Shown in pieces: positions 32,170 to 40,706 of a stretch of 64,000 nt of DNA. Both the position numbers and the translations under genes were made by a program. Origin of the DNA: Pectinophora gossypiella (taxonomy: Eukaryota > Arthropoda > Insecta > Lepidoptera > Gelechiidae); NCBI RefSeq assembly GCF_024362695.1, contig NW_026063250.1, positions 62,001 through 126,000 of the forward strand, in the 5' to 3' direction. The notes beneath the pieces are model-generated. The model did no database searches. It had not been told where the DNA came from and saw only the letters and a list, made by a program, of their open reading frames with translations. Within the stretch, counting starts at the first letter, position 1. Each line of letters begins with the position of its first letter.

Positions 32170-32472
32170 GTAATATGTGTAAATAAGTGATTTGTACGTC
32201 AGTGAGTAGGAGACACGTACACAAATAACTGCCTGCAGGTATTGGTCACTAAACTTTCATTATTTATTGTTACTTTAAACTTAAATTACCTTTTAATATT
32301 TATTTTAATAAAACTAAAATCTTTCAAAAATTTTGATGTTTACACTTTCGTGTCTACCCGCCGAAAAAAATTAAACAAATTATAAGACATGTTATATTCC
32401 AGTGTTTTGTTAACGAATGTACCTGGTTAGTGGCGTATTAATATTATTAGTGACACTCTCGAGGTTAAACAA

Positions 32473-33230
32473 GGCACTCTGCGTCGAGCGGCCGTCCCGA
32501 ACGGTCGTTTGTTCAGAGGTCCCGAGCTGCGCCCCGCAGCTCCCCGCGCTGCGCCCCGCAGCCCCCCGCCGCGCGCCCCGCGCCCCTTGCCGCCATTGTC
32601 TGCCGGCTACCTGCTGGCGTGACCCTGTCGCCATTCATTGAGTCAACAATAGTTCTTCTCAGAACTTGCTGGCTTATCTAAGTTTCAAGGATAAAATAAC
32701 GACTGTTATTTTACAGTTGCATCGATTTTAATTTTAAAACCACAGTTTCGTGGTCCTCAGTGGATACCTTGCGGTGTTAACTAAGCTGAGTGGGACGTGG
32801 CCCTGGGGCGTCCGCTTGCCTCACTTTGAGGCAGGCATATTACCCGGACGGGGCTAGAACCACCGGCCTTGGGGTCTACCCTAGTCGACCCTAGCTGTCA
32901 CCCGGGGTAGAGTGACCAATCTCTACCCCTTATATTTTTCTCTTCGTGTTTCGGGGTGTAAAAACCCTCCGCACTTAGAGCACAGGAACCCTCTTGCACA
33001 ATAAGATCGGCAAAGGGATACCAGCTTAGGGCACACCATAAGCACACATCTTCTTTGTTAACCCCAAGCAAAGAGGCAAAACTCACTCTTACACACCCTC
33101 GAGCAATCCCACTCGAGTTGCGAAAGTTAGCGAGCGATCGCCTCAGAGTTTCTTGCGCCGCTTATTCTCTGAGGAACGCTTTTGCGAAGCGGTAGTAATT
33201 ATTATATAGCAGATTGGCCGTCCCTTAAAA
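32473..33230 (+). promoter_or_regulatory. LINE D 5' UTR / internal promoter region
   Basis: 758 bp between the target duplication and the ORF1 ATG. The first ~160 bp is strongly GC-rich (repeated CCGCAGC / GCGCCCCG phrases), then mixed. Jockey-type elements carry an internal promoter in this region; no specific core motif can be assigned by eye. Confidence 0.5.
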
Positions 33231-34901
33231 ATGGCCGACAGCTCCGAGCTGTGGGCCGAAATCGGTAGAATCATTTTGACGCATATCCTAGCGGATAAAA
33301 GCAGCGCGCTTTACGCTGAGATATGCCGATTAGTACCGCAAGTTGCGGCGTTAACCTTGCCTTCCGCGCCCCGCGTTGATAGTGCTCGTGCCGACCGCGC
33401 GTCGTCACCCTGTCTCCCCGCGACCCCCGGCCCCGCCGCGTCTCTCGCATCGCTTCCCGGCACTGCCCGGCCTACTGCGTCTGCCCACCCCGCCGCGTCT
33501 CTTGCATTGTCCCAATCGCGCGCGTCTTCCCCTTCCCCTGCTACCCTCCTCGCCGGTGACGATGAGGAATCGTGCGATGTTCTTATGGACGTTGCCGAGT
33601 CCGATTCGTCGTCGGAGTGTGTGGACTCGTCCTCTTCGGAGGACATATTCACGCTCGTGGAGGGCCGTAAGGGAAAACGAGCCCGCCGTCACCGCGAATC
33701 TGAGCCTGCTAAGGTCCAGAAGACGTCCTCGGGAACGTCGATCCCCTCTTCGATCCCCGAGGCCCGTAAGGCCCCTTCCAGCCCTTCTAAGGCTCTCAAT
33801 TGTAAAAGTGCCATCAGCGGCACTCAAGTACAAAAAGGTCCCACCCCTCCGCCCTTGTATATGAGGGACAAAAATAGGTGGAACGAAGTCTCCCTTCGGG
33901 CGAAAGAGGAGAACATCGTAATCACCAGCGCCCGCACGACCCAAGATGGGATCAAAATTCAAGTCCCGTCATCTTCTGAGCATAGAAAGCTCACTACAAT
34001 TCTGAAAGGTAGAGGAATACAATTCCATACCTACGCCCTCCCGGAGGAACGCATCCTCCGTATCATCATAAAGGGAATCCCTAAGGAGTGGGAAACCACT
34101 CTTGTTAAGGAGGACCTTGTTAACAACGGTTTTCCGGTGCTTGAGGTGCACCGTATGCATCGCGGTCGTGGCCAGGTCCCGTATGACATGGTCACAGTCA
34201 TATTAGAAAGGACGGATGAGGGCAAGAAGATCTTCAACCTGAAGACTTGTTGCGGTCTATCTGGCCTTAAAGTCGAAACTCCCCATAAGGGAGGCCCCCC
34301 AACGCAGTGTCATAGATGCCAACTTTACGGGCATTCTAGTAGGCATTGCCATGCCAAGCCTAGGTGCGTAAAGTGCCTAGGGGATCACGCTACCTCGGAT
34401 TGCCTTAGAGGCAAAAACGAGGTAGAACCCCCTAGCTGTGTGCTGTGTGGTCAGCAAGGTCATCCTGCGAACTATCGCGGATGCACCAAGGCTCCACGCA
34501 CCCACCACAAGGTAGCCCAACGAAGGGCAGCCCGCGCTGCCGCTTCCCAACCCGGTCCCACTAAAGCCCATATGGCCCCTTCCTCGCACTCTACTCGCGA
34601 TTTCCCGGCTCTGCCACTCACGCAGACCAAACTCGCGCCGCAGCGTCCATCCGCATGGACTCGTCCCCCGGCAATCGTCCGACCCACAAATCCGCCCCGC
34701 GCCCAACTTAGTAGCAATTTAGGTATTCCTGCAGCCCCTCTCGCGCCTCGTCCGGTTCCTGCGTTGGCCCCTCAGGCCTCTGCATTTCCTGTCAACCAGT
34801 TTAGAGAATTTAGTATTCTCTTTAAGTCGGCCCTTAGTCAACTTGACAGTTTATTAGACTCCCTGTCCCAATTTAAACCTAATAATGGATTGTACGAATA
34901 A
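33231..34901 (+). CDS. LINE D ORF1: Gag-like zinc-knuckle protein (556 aa)
   Basis: This is the nucleic-acid-binding protein of the LINE. Residues 1-150 are low-complexity Ala/Pro/Ser, with an acidic Ser-rich patch (SDSSSECVDSSSSEDIF ~125) and a basic patch (GRKGKRARRHR ~148). A folded RRM/PRE_C2HC-like segment follows (about 215-350; KGIPKEWETTLVKEDL). Three Cys-rich knuckles start near residue 364 (CHRCQLYGHSSRHC, CVKCLGDHATSDC, CVLCGQQGHPANYRGC). The C-tail is Pro/Ala-rich. ATG choice: first in frame after the leader. It overlaps ORF2 by 17 nt, typical of coupled translation in this clade. Confidence 0.9.
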   Translation: MADSSELWAEIGRIILTHILADKSSALYAEICRLVPQVAALTLPSAPRVDSARADRASSPCLPATPGPAASLASLPGTARPTASAHPAASLALSQSRASSPSPATLLAGDDEESCDVLMDVAESDSSSECVDSSSSEDIFTLVEGRKGKRARRHRESEPAKVQKTSSGTSIPSSIPEARKAPSSPSKALNCKSAISGTQVQKGPTPPPLYMRDKNRWNEVSLRAKEENIVITSARTTQDGIKIQVPSSSEHRKLTTILKGRGIQFHTYALPEERILRIIIKGIPKEWETTLVKEDLVNNGFPVLEVHRMHRGRGQVPYDMVTVILERTDEGKKIFNLKTCCGLSGLKVETPHKGGPPTQCHRCQLYGHSSRHCHAKPRCVKCLGDHATSDCLRGKNEVEPPSCVLCGQQGHPANYRGCTKAPRTHHKVAQRRAARAAASQPGPTKAHMAPSSHSTRDFPALPLTQTKLAPQRPSAWTRPPAIVRPTNPPRAQLSSNLGIPAAPLAPRPVPALAPQASAFPVNQFREFSILFKSALSQLDSLLDSLSQFKPNNGLYE

Positions 34902-37797
34902 AAGTAGAGTCAAACCGCGTTCCCTTACAATAGGTTTTTTCAATGCTGATGGCATCTTAGGTCAACGTGCAGAGATTCACGAGTTTGTAAAACATCATCA
35001 GGTAGATATTTTATTAGTGCAGGAATCTTTCCTCAAACCCTCTAACCGCGACCCCAAGATGGCAAATTATAATCTAGTGCGAAACGACAGGATCTGTGCG
35101 CCCAAAGGGGGCACTCTCATTTACTATAGAAAGTCACTTCACTGTATCCCCATAGACCCACCTGACCTCACTGACATTGAGGCTTCGATCTGTCGAGTAG
35201 GCATGACAGGACATCAGCCGATCACATTAGTGTCGGCTTATCTATCTCCTAATAACTCTAAGAGGTTACTTAGAAGTGACCTCGAAGCCCTCTTTAATCT
35301 CAGTAATTCAGTCATAATTGCAGGCGATCTTAACGCTAAACATCTTTCTTGGAGTTGCTTAACAACAAACACAAGAGGCAGGGTATTAGAAACTCTAGCC
35401 GAGCCCCTCTATTATGATATAATAACACCATTGCAGCCCACTAGATATCCCCCTGACTTGAACCACAGACCAGAAATACTCGACTTGGCGCTTCTAAAGA
35501 ACATAAACTTACGTTTATGTTCTATAGAAGTACTACACGAGTTACAATCCGACCACCGACCTGTTATATTAAAACTAGGATCCCGTTTAGACGCCCCTGA
35601 TAATCCAGCACCCCCTAAGACAGTGCTGGACTGGGAGAAGGTGGCCGAAGGCCTCCAGTCTTCCAGTTCAGTGTACTTAGATAGTATCCCAGTAGAAATA
35701 ACCTCCTTAGAGGAGGCCTCGACAGCTATTAACTCCCTCACGGATCACGTGAGGTCGGTTTTGAACGAAAGTTCAAAACAGGTTCCGGAGATGGAAGACC
35801 ATCGCTGGAAACTGCCTACCGACATCCGTGATCTGCTAACGGAGAAAAACGCAGCCACCCGCGCATATGATTCCAATCGCAACGAGGAATGTCGCCGTCA
35901 TTTGCGTCTCTTGCAGCATACTGTAAGAAAACGTATAAATGACATGCGACAGAATCGGTGGGATAATCTTTTGAGCGGCATTGAGCCCCACCACCAGGCC
36001 ATCTGGCAGCTGTCTAGGTCTCTTCAAAAGGATACGGTTGTTCCTACTCCCCCTCTCAATAGGCCTAACCAACCCCCCGCTTTCGACGATGACGAAAAAT
36101 CCGAATGCCTTGCCGACAGTCTCGAAGCCCAATGCTCGCCCAGCACTCTCCCTATCGATCGTAGGCACCTCTCGACGGTGAACTCTGAAGTTCAGCGTAG
36201 GGCTTCTGTACCTCCCACCGATCCTCCTCTTCCACAGGTAACTGAGGGAGAGGTACTAGGTATTATCAAAAGATTTCATACCCGAAAAGCCCCTGGCTCA
36301 GACAGTATCACGAATCGTGTCCTTAAAAACTTCGGTGCTCCCCTCATCTGCTTACTAACGGCAATATTCAACGTCGCCTTGAGCAACTGCGTCTTTCCAC
36401 AGCAGTGGAAAGAAGCAATTGTAATTGGTATACCAAAGCCTGGGAAACCTAAAAACGAACCTTCGAGTTACCGCCCCATAAGTCTCCTCAATTCCATGGG
36501 GAAGGTGTATGAGCGGCTCATATTTGCTAGATTACGGGACTACGCCGAATCCAATAGTCTTATTCCACCAGAGCAGTTTGGTTTTAGAACCAAACACTCC
36601 TGCGTTCAACAAGTGCACCGTATTGTTGAACATATATCTAGTAGATTAAACTTAAAAAAACCTGTCGCTACGGGAGCGCTCTTCTTCGATGTGGCGAAAG
36701 CGTTCGACAAAGTCTGGCACAACGGCTTGATCTACAAGCTTTATTCACTGGGAGTGCCAGACCGTCTCGTGCACATCATACGAGACTTCCTCTCAAATCG
36801 AACCTTTCGCTACCGCGTGGAGGGGACGCTCTCGTCACCGCACCCGATACATGCCGGAGTCCCACAAGGCTCCGTCCTCTCCCCTTTACTATTTTCATTA
36901 TATACTAGTGACATTCCCAAATCCCCTAATACCGAATTAGCTTTATTTGCGGATGATACAGCCATCTATTCTTCGTGCCGTGGTCGAGTTATGATGACCG
37001 GAATCCTCCAACGCGCGGCCAATGCCTTGGGCAAGTGGTTTCGCAAATGGAGAATCGAGGTAAACCCGGAGAAAAGTGCAGCGGTGTACTTTTCAAAGGG
37101 CTATTATAACACGCCACGGTCACGCCGTCAACTTAAAGTCATCAAGATGTTTGGCAAGCCGATCCCTTGGGAGGAGCAAGTCAAATATCTCGGCGTAGTC
37201 TTAGATAGACGTCTTACTTTCAAGGCCCATATCAAACGTGTGCGCGATCGCGCCGCGTTTGTAATGGGCCGTCTTCACTGTCTCCTTAACAAGCGAAGTA
37301 AATTGTCCCTTAGGAATAAGGTGAAAATCTACACGACTTGCATCCGTCCGATCATGACCTATGCAGGGGTAGTTTTCGCTCATGCGAGTCCCTCTCAAAT
37401 CCACCGTCTACAGGTAATACAAAATCGTTTCATGCGGAAAGCCACGGGAGCTCCGTGGTTCCTTCGCAATGAAAATCTGCACATTGACCTAGGTCTGCCA
37501 ACCATTGCCCAATGGCTCAAATTAGCTTCCAAACGTTTTTTCGATTCTGCTCCGCACCACCCAAATCCCCTGGTAGTTGCGGCTTCCGAGTACATTCCGC
37601 TTAGGGACGGTACTGAAAAGTATCGGCGTCCGAAGGACGTAATATACGATCCCGACGACCCGATCACTTTAGCCATAGAGGCAGCCAATCAGCTCGCGAC
37701 ACCAAACACTTCAGGACCCCGATACCGACCCCGCCGGCGTGGTCGACGATTTCCCTCATTCAGCGCTTATCGCTATCGACCCACTAGGGTCGATTAA
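34885..37797 (+). CDS. LINE D ORF2: endonuclease-reverse transcriptase (970 aa)
   Basis: The endonuclease occupies the first ~230 residues (GFFNADGILGQR ~17, LLVQESFLKP ~40, AGDLNAKHLSW ~148, SDHRPVILKL ~222). The reverse transcriptase spans ~450-750 (RKAPGSDSITNRVLK ~468, YRPISLLNSMGKVYERL ~530, FFDVAKAFDKVWH ~600, GVPQGSVLSPLLF ~658, catalytic FADDTAIYSS ~688). The C-terminal region has MTYAGVVFAHAS. The frame is intact to TAA. It nicks target DNA and primes reverse transcription there. The N-terminal ATG lies within the ORF1 end. Confidence 0.95.
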   Translation: MDCTNKSRVKPRSLTIGFFNADGILGQRAEIHEFVKHHQVDILLVQESFLKPSNRDPKMANYNLVRNDRICAPKGGTLIYYRKSLHCIPIDPPDLTDIEASICRVGMTGHQPITLVSAYLSPNNSKRLLRSDLEALFNLSNSVIIAGDLNAKHLSWSCLTTNTRGRVLETLAEPLYYDIITPLQPTRYPPDLNHRPEILDLALLKNINLRLCSIEVLHELQSDHRPVILKLGSRLDAPDNPAPPKTVLDWEKVAEGLQSSSSVYLDSIPVEITSLEEASTAINSLTDHVRSVLNESSKQVPEMEDHRWKLPTDIRDLLTEKNAATRAYDSNRNEECRRHLRLLQHTVRKRINDMRQNRWDNLLSGIEPHHQAIWQLSRSLQKDTVVPTPPLNRPNQPPAFDDDEKSECLADSLEAQCSPSTLPIDRRHLSTVNSEVQRRASVPPTDPPLPQVTEGEVLGIIKRFHTRKAPGSDSITNRVLKNFGAPLICLLTAIFNVALSNCVFPQQWKEAIVIGIPKPGKPKNEPSSYRPISLLNSMGKVYERLIFARLRDYAESNSLIPPEQFGFRTKHSCVQQVHRIVEHISSRLNLKKPVATGALFFDVAKAFDKVWHNGLIYKLYSLGVPDRLVHIIRDFLSNRTFRYRVEGTLSSPHPIHAGVPQGSVLSPLLFSLYTSDIPKSPNTELALFADDTAIYSSCRGRVMMTGILQRAANALGKWFRKWRIEVNPEKSAAVYFSKGYYNTPRSRRQLKVIKMFGKPIPWEEQVKYLGVVLDRRLTFKAHIKRVRDRAAFVMGRLHCLLNKRSKLSLRNKVKIYTTCIRPIMTYAGVVFAHASPSQIHRLQVIQNRFMRKATGAPWFLRNENLHIDLGLPTIAQWLKLASKRFFDSAPHHPNPLVVAASEYIPLRDGTEKYRRPKDVIYDPDDPITLAIEAANQLATPNTSGPRYRPRRRGRRFPSFSAYRYRPTRVD

Positions 37798-37969
37798 TTC
37801 TTTCAAATATTTTTCCTCTCAGACGACGCCCTGAGCCGAGGTTCGCGCCCAACTGGGCACCCTCAGGCCTGTTGTCTTAAACGTTGTACCGGGTGAGAGC
37901 CTTCAGCGCTCCCCATTTGTCCGGCCAAGTAGTTAATGCCATCTGCGGCAAATCTACAATAAGTCACGT

Positions 37970-38004
<35 letters not shown>

Positions 38005-38008
<4 letters not shown>

Positions 38009-38270
38009 TTAAACAAATAAAATGTAGAGTCTAATGTATTCAACTAAATATTATTTCTTACATTTTATTTGACAGATTTTGAAGTCGGTTTAATTTTTTT
38101 AAATTACTTTTTGTGATATCTATAAAGTAATAAGCAAAATAAAGTAAAAACTTTATAATTATTTTGTTTATTACTTTATAGCTGTCTAAAGATATGGAAA
38201 ACGCCGAATACAATGAGTGTATAAAAAAATACCATACCTCCACAACCCTGATACAGTATAAATATAATGA
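38005..38270. other. AT-rich flank of LINE D, no gene
   Basis: It starts with the right target duplication (38005-38016). TTTGAAGTCGGTTTAA near 38075 is a fragment of a common repeat also seen near 22570. Nothing else is recognised. Confidence 0.4.
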
Positions 38271-38608
38271 AAAAAAAATCAGGCAAGTGCGATTTGAACT
38301 CGCGCACCTAAGGTTCCGTCCACAGAAAAGGTTAGTAAAGAAAAATTCTGTGTATGTATGTAAGTATGTATACGTATCATACGTAGACCTCTATTCTCAG
38401 TAGATACTCGTCTAACGCATAAATACGAGCGAGACAGACTAACGTAGTATTATTCTTTATTTGATGCCTACAGTTTAAGTGATGTTCAACTCAATCGTCT
38501 TATATCTAGATACTTGAATTTCGCCATCAGAATTTTTTTTTACTAACCATTTCTGTGGCCGGAACCTTAGGTGCGCGAGTTCAAATCGCACTTGCCTGAT
38601 TTTTTTTT
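38271..38608. mobile_element. Foldback element with ~80-bp arms and a tRNA-like B box
   Basis: The arm at 38271-38350 and the arm at 38528-38608 are inverted copies with few mismatches; both contain the palindromic partners of GGTGCGCGAGTTCAAATCGC. That phrase resembles a tRNA T-arm / pol III B box, and in the right arm it is followed by CACTTGCCTGA and a run of T, which would act as a pol III terminator. The centre (~175 bp) is AT-rich. Either a foldback MITE or two head-to-head copies of a short tRNA-related repeat. Confidence 0.65.
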
Positions 38609-38881
38609 AATGTTTGACAAATATACATTCTTCACCAGTATTAGTCTGAAAAGAAGAACAAAACTGTGGTATTACGTTTTACTGTTATTTTATATTAAAT
38701 CTTTGAAATATTCCGTCAATAGAGTGCTACATTGCGTACATACATAATATCTTGCCTATTTTCCATTGGGGTAGGCAGAGAACAGACTGTATAATCCTTT
38801 ATTTATCCTTTATTTAATATTTAATTTTTAAGGGTTACTTCAAGTTAAGTGCAGTGTAATAAATCGACATTTCTTTTAAAT

Positions 38882-39003
38882 ATTTTATAACGAGGGCCAA
38901 CCCGCATTGGAGCAGCGTGGTGGAGTATGCTCTATACCCCCTCCGGTTGATTGAGGGGAGGCATGTGCCCAGCAGTGAGACGTATATAGGCTGTTTATGT
39001 TAT
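38882..39003 (+). mobile_element. Common interspersed repeat, probable LINE 3' fragment
   Basis: The phrases GAGCAGCGTGGTGGAGTATG, CCCCCTCCGGTTGATTGAGG and GCCCAGCAGTGAGACGTATA are of a type I associate with very abundant lepidopteran repeats, probably the 3' end of an RTE-like LINE, with a TTATG-type tail. TTTTCCATTGGGGTAGGCAGAG at 38758-38780 is part of a similar repeat. Confidence 0.45.
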
Positions 39004-39466
39004 GTAACGAGGGTTTGCGTTGCTTTACATCAATTGAGTTCAATGTTTGTATACCGGTATAGCATCCTCTCGGTGTCCATCCGAATATAAATGAGACTTG
39101 TCTTATAGTCAGTTTATTAGGTACCTGAATTAAATATTATTTTACAATGATGTAATTAATTGCTTAACGAGTATATTTTATTAAAACTATCAAAAGGTCA
39201 CTAATGAGAACGTTGAGGAGTATGACTACTGTGAATGAAAAAATAGTGTGATAAGGGACTGTTGTGAAAGAAAATGTAGTGAAGAGAATTGACAAAACGT
39301 ACTGGTAGAAGCGATAGTGGTGTGTCAGGATCGTAGTACTTAAGTGGAATTGCGTGGCCGATCCCAACGGAAAATAGACGTAATCTTAAGTATGTATTTT
39401 TTCGAGAAAGTTGCTTAACCATTTTCTATATTATAAAGTGGGCGCCTCGTATTTTTTTCACTTCAG

Positions 39467-39620
39467 CCATAGCTATGATGGCAAGGTTGACGACTTAATT
39501 CATCGACCTTTGATGTTCAACCACAAAGTGTGCTCTCTCTACATGACTGTCGCGACTGAAATGATGCTCGGCGCCGGCTTTGTGCGGCACGAGCTGGTGG
39601 CACTGTGTGAAAGTGCTTAA
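39467..39620 (+). CDS. Orphan terminal coding exon
   Basis: The acceptor TATTTTTTTCACTTCAG ends at 39466. The frame then runs through 50 codons to TAA at 39618-39620 (entering with one leftover base, so the upstream exon must end with two). The peptide contains YDGKVDDLIHRPLM, CSLYMTVATEMM and a C-terminus LVALCESA. GC content and codon use are coding-like, in contrast to the AT-rich flanks. I do not recognise the protein. It is either the last exon of a host gene or a gene fragment carried by the Helitron that starts upstream of 40165. Confidence 0.45.
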
Positions 39621-40164
39621 ACGAATGCCATTTTAACTACTTATTAAAAAAATCTAGACAACAATTACAAATTACCTAGGTTTATTGATCCGATTGAAAT
39701 TTTATAAGTATGTGTAGTTTATTATTATTTTTTTTAATATTAGGTATGTTACTTAATTCTCATATAATAATTATGGCATTCCTTGTAATTATATCGGTGA
39801 ATTACTTTTTGAAAAATAGATTGTTGGAGAATGATAATATTGATAATTGATATTTTAATTTAAGTATCTATGTAGGGTAAACTGCCTAATTAGTAGCACC
39901 TTAAATGATTGGTACGGTCTTATCATTTTTCGGCACCTTAAGCTCAAATTTTAATGTTCACACTGAGGTTAAGGCGCTTAAAGTAGTTTGTAAAAAAACG
40001 CTCATTACCTAGAAACAGATTCGATCATATTTTTGTTCAGATAGCACTTAATCTATCAAAATTTTCTTATTTTTTTCCTAATATAGTCAGTAGGGGTGTC
40101 AATGATAGGGTGTATTGCCTTACCTATTAAATATATTAATATCTAACATTTACTGTTTCCTTAG
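39621..40164. other. AT-rich DNA upstream of the Helitron ORFs
   Basis: No gene is seen. The 5' terminus of the autonomous Helitron should lie here or further left, but no TC...TACTAATATTAT-type end was recognised, so its left limit stays open. An acceptor-like TTTCCTTAG ends at 40164. Confidence 0.4.
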
Positions 40165-40706
40165 GTCTAACACACCAAGGCTCCGATATGTATGAAGGTA
40201 ACAATTCGCAATGTACGGTTATCTCAGCATGCGCTTCAATTTATTCAGTGTTCCATAATCGCGCATCTTTCGCTACTGTCGAAATTGATGAAATTTTAAA
40301 AATGGGGGATACACTGTACATGCAGTTAAAATATCTACTTCAGAGGGGTGTCAGTTATTTTATGCCAGATGAATTACCCAATGAGCTTCGCGTCGGGGAT
40401 AACGTCGTACATATAGTTAGCATGGAGGACAACTGGATCATTTCTAATACGTATCCTACGACTTCCGCGAATAAAGACATAGGTTTATTAACTTTAAAGA
40501 ATATATTGGACAATAGAGTGTTTTTTAATACTAATGACTATACTGTCGATTCACAATTCGCTTATAATGTAAACAATTCAAATCACAACGACAGTACCGA
40601 TAGCATATTGTTTACGGGTCAGGGTTATACTTTTAGTTTTTGGCGGTTTAATGGTGAATATTATTTCTTTAACAGCTATGCGGTTAACAGAAAAAATATA
40701 ATATAG
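40165..40706 (+). pseudogene. Helitron N-terminal cysteine-protease-like domain, broken
   Basis: The open frame includes LTHQGSDMYEGNNSQCTV before an ATG at 40188. The HQG...QCT pattern and a following IDEILKMGDTLYMQL resemble the OTU/herpes-tegument-like (C76-like) cysteine-peptidase domains found at the N-terminus of some Helitron proteins. The nucleophile Cys is kept. Near the end FNSYAVNRKN stands where Asp-x-His would be expected, so two catalytic residues appear changed to Asn and Tyr. The frame stops at 40706 and homology resumes at once in another frame (KGKPEDGPYVARLF), so one small frameshift separates it from the Rep/helicase ORF. Family assignment is by motif only. Confidence 0.5.

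Larger units (their letters stand above)
28614..32200 (-). mobile_element. LINE C, 5' part
   Basis: This holds ORF1 (31387-32169), a ~690-bp AT-rich spacer and the N-terminal two-thirds of ORF2 (28619-30696). It is continued at 22913-24000. The 5' limit is uncertain; no target duplication was found near 32200-32400. Confidence 0.75.
32473..38004 (+). mobile_element. Full-length Jockey-like LINE (D) with 12-bp TSD
   Basis: The 12-bp target duplication GAGGTTAAACAA flanks it exactly (32461-32472 and 38005-38016). From 5': a 758-bp GC-rich leader, ORF1 with three CCHC knuckles, ORF2 endonuclease-RT overlapping it by 17 nt, a 173-bp 3' UTR and an uninterrupted 34-A tail (37971-38004). Both ORFs are open, which together with the intact tail suggests recent insertion and possible activity. 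The order and the knuckle-bearing ORF1 fit the Jockey clade. Confidence 0.95.

Noticed and set aside
33311..33962. Long antisense and alternate frames inside LINE D ORF1
   Set aside because: Shadows of a GC-rich, Ser/Pro-rich coding region.
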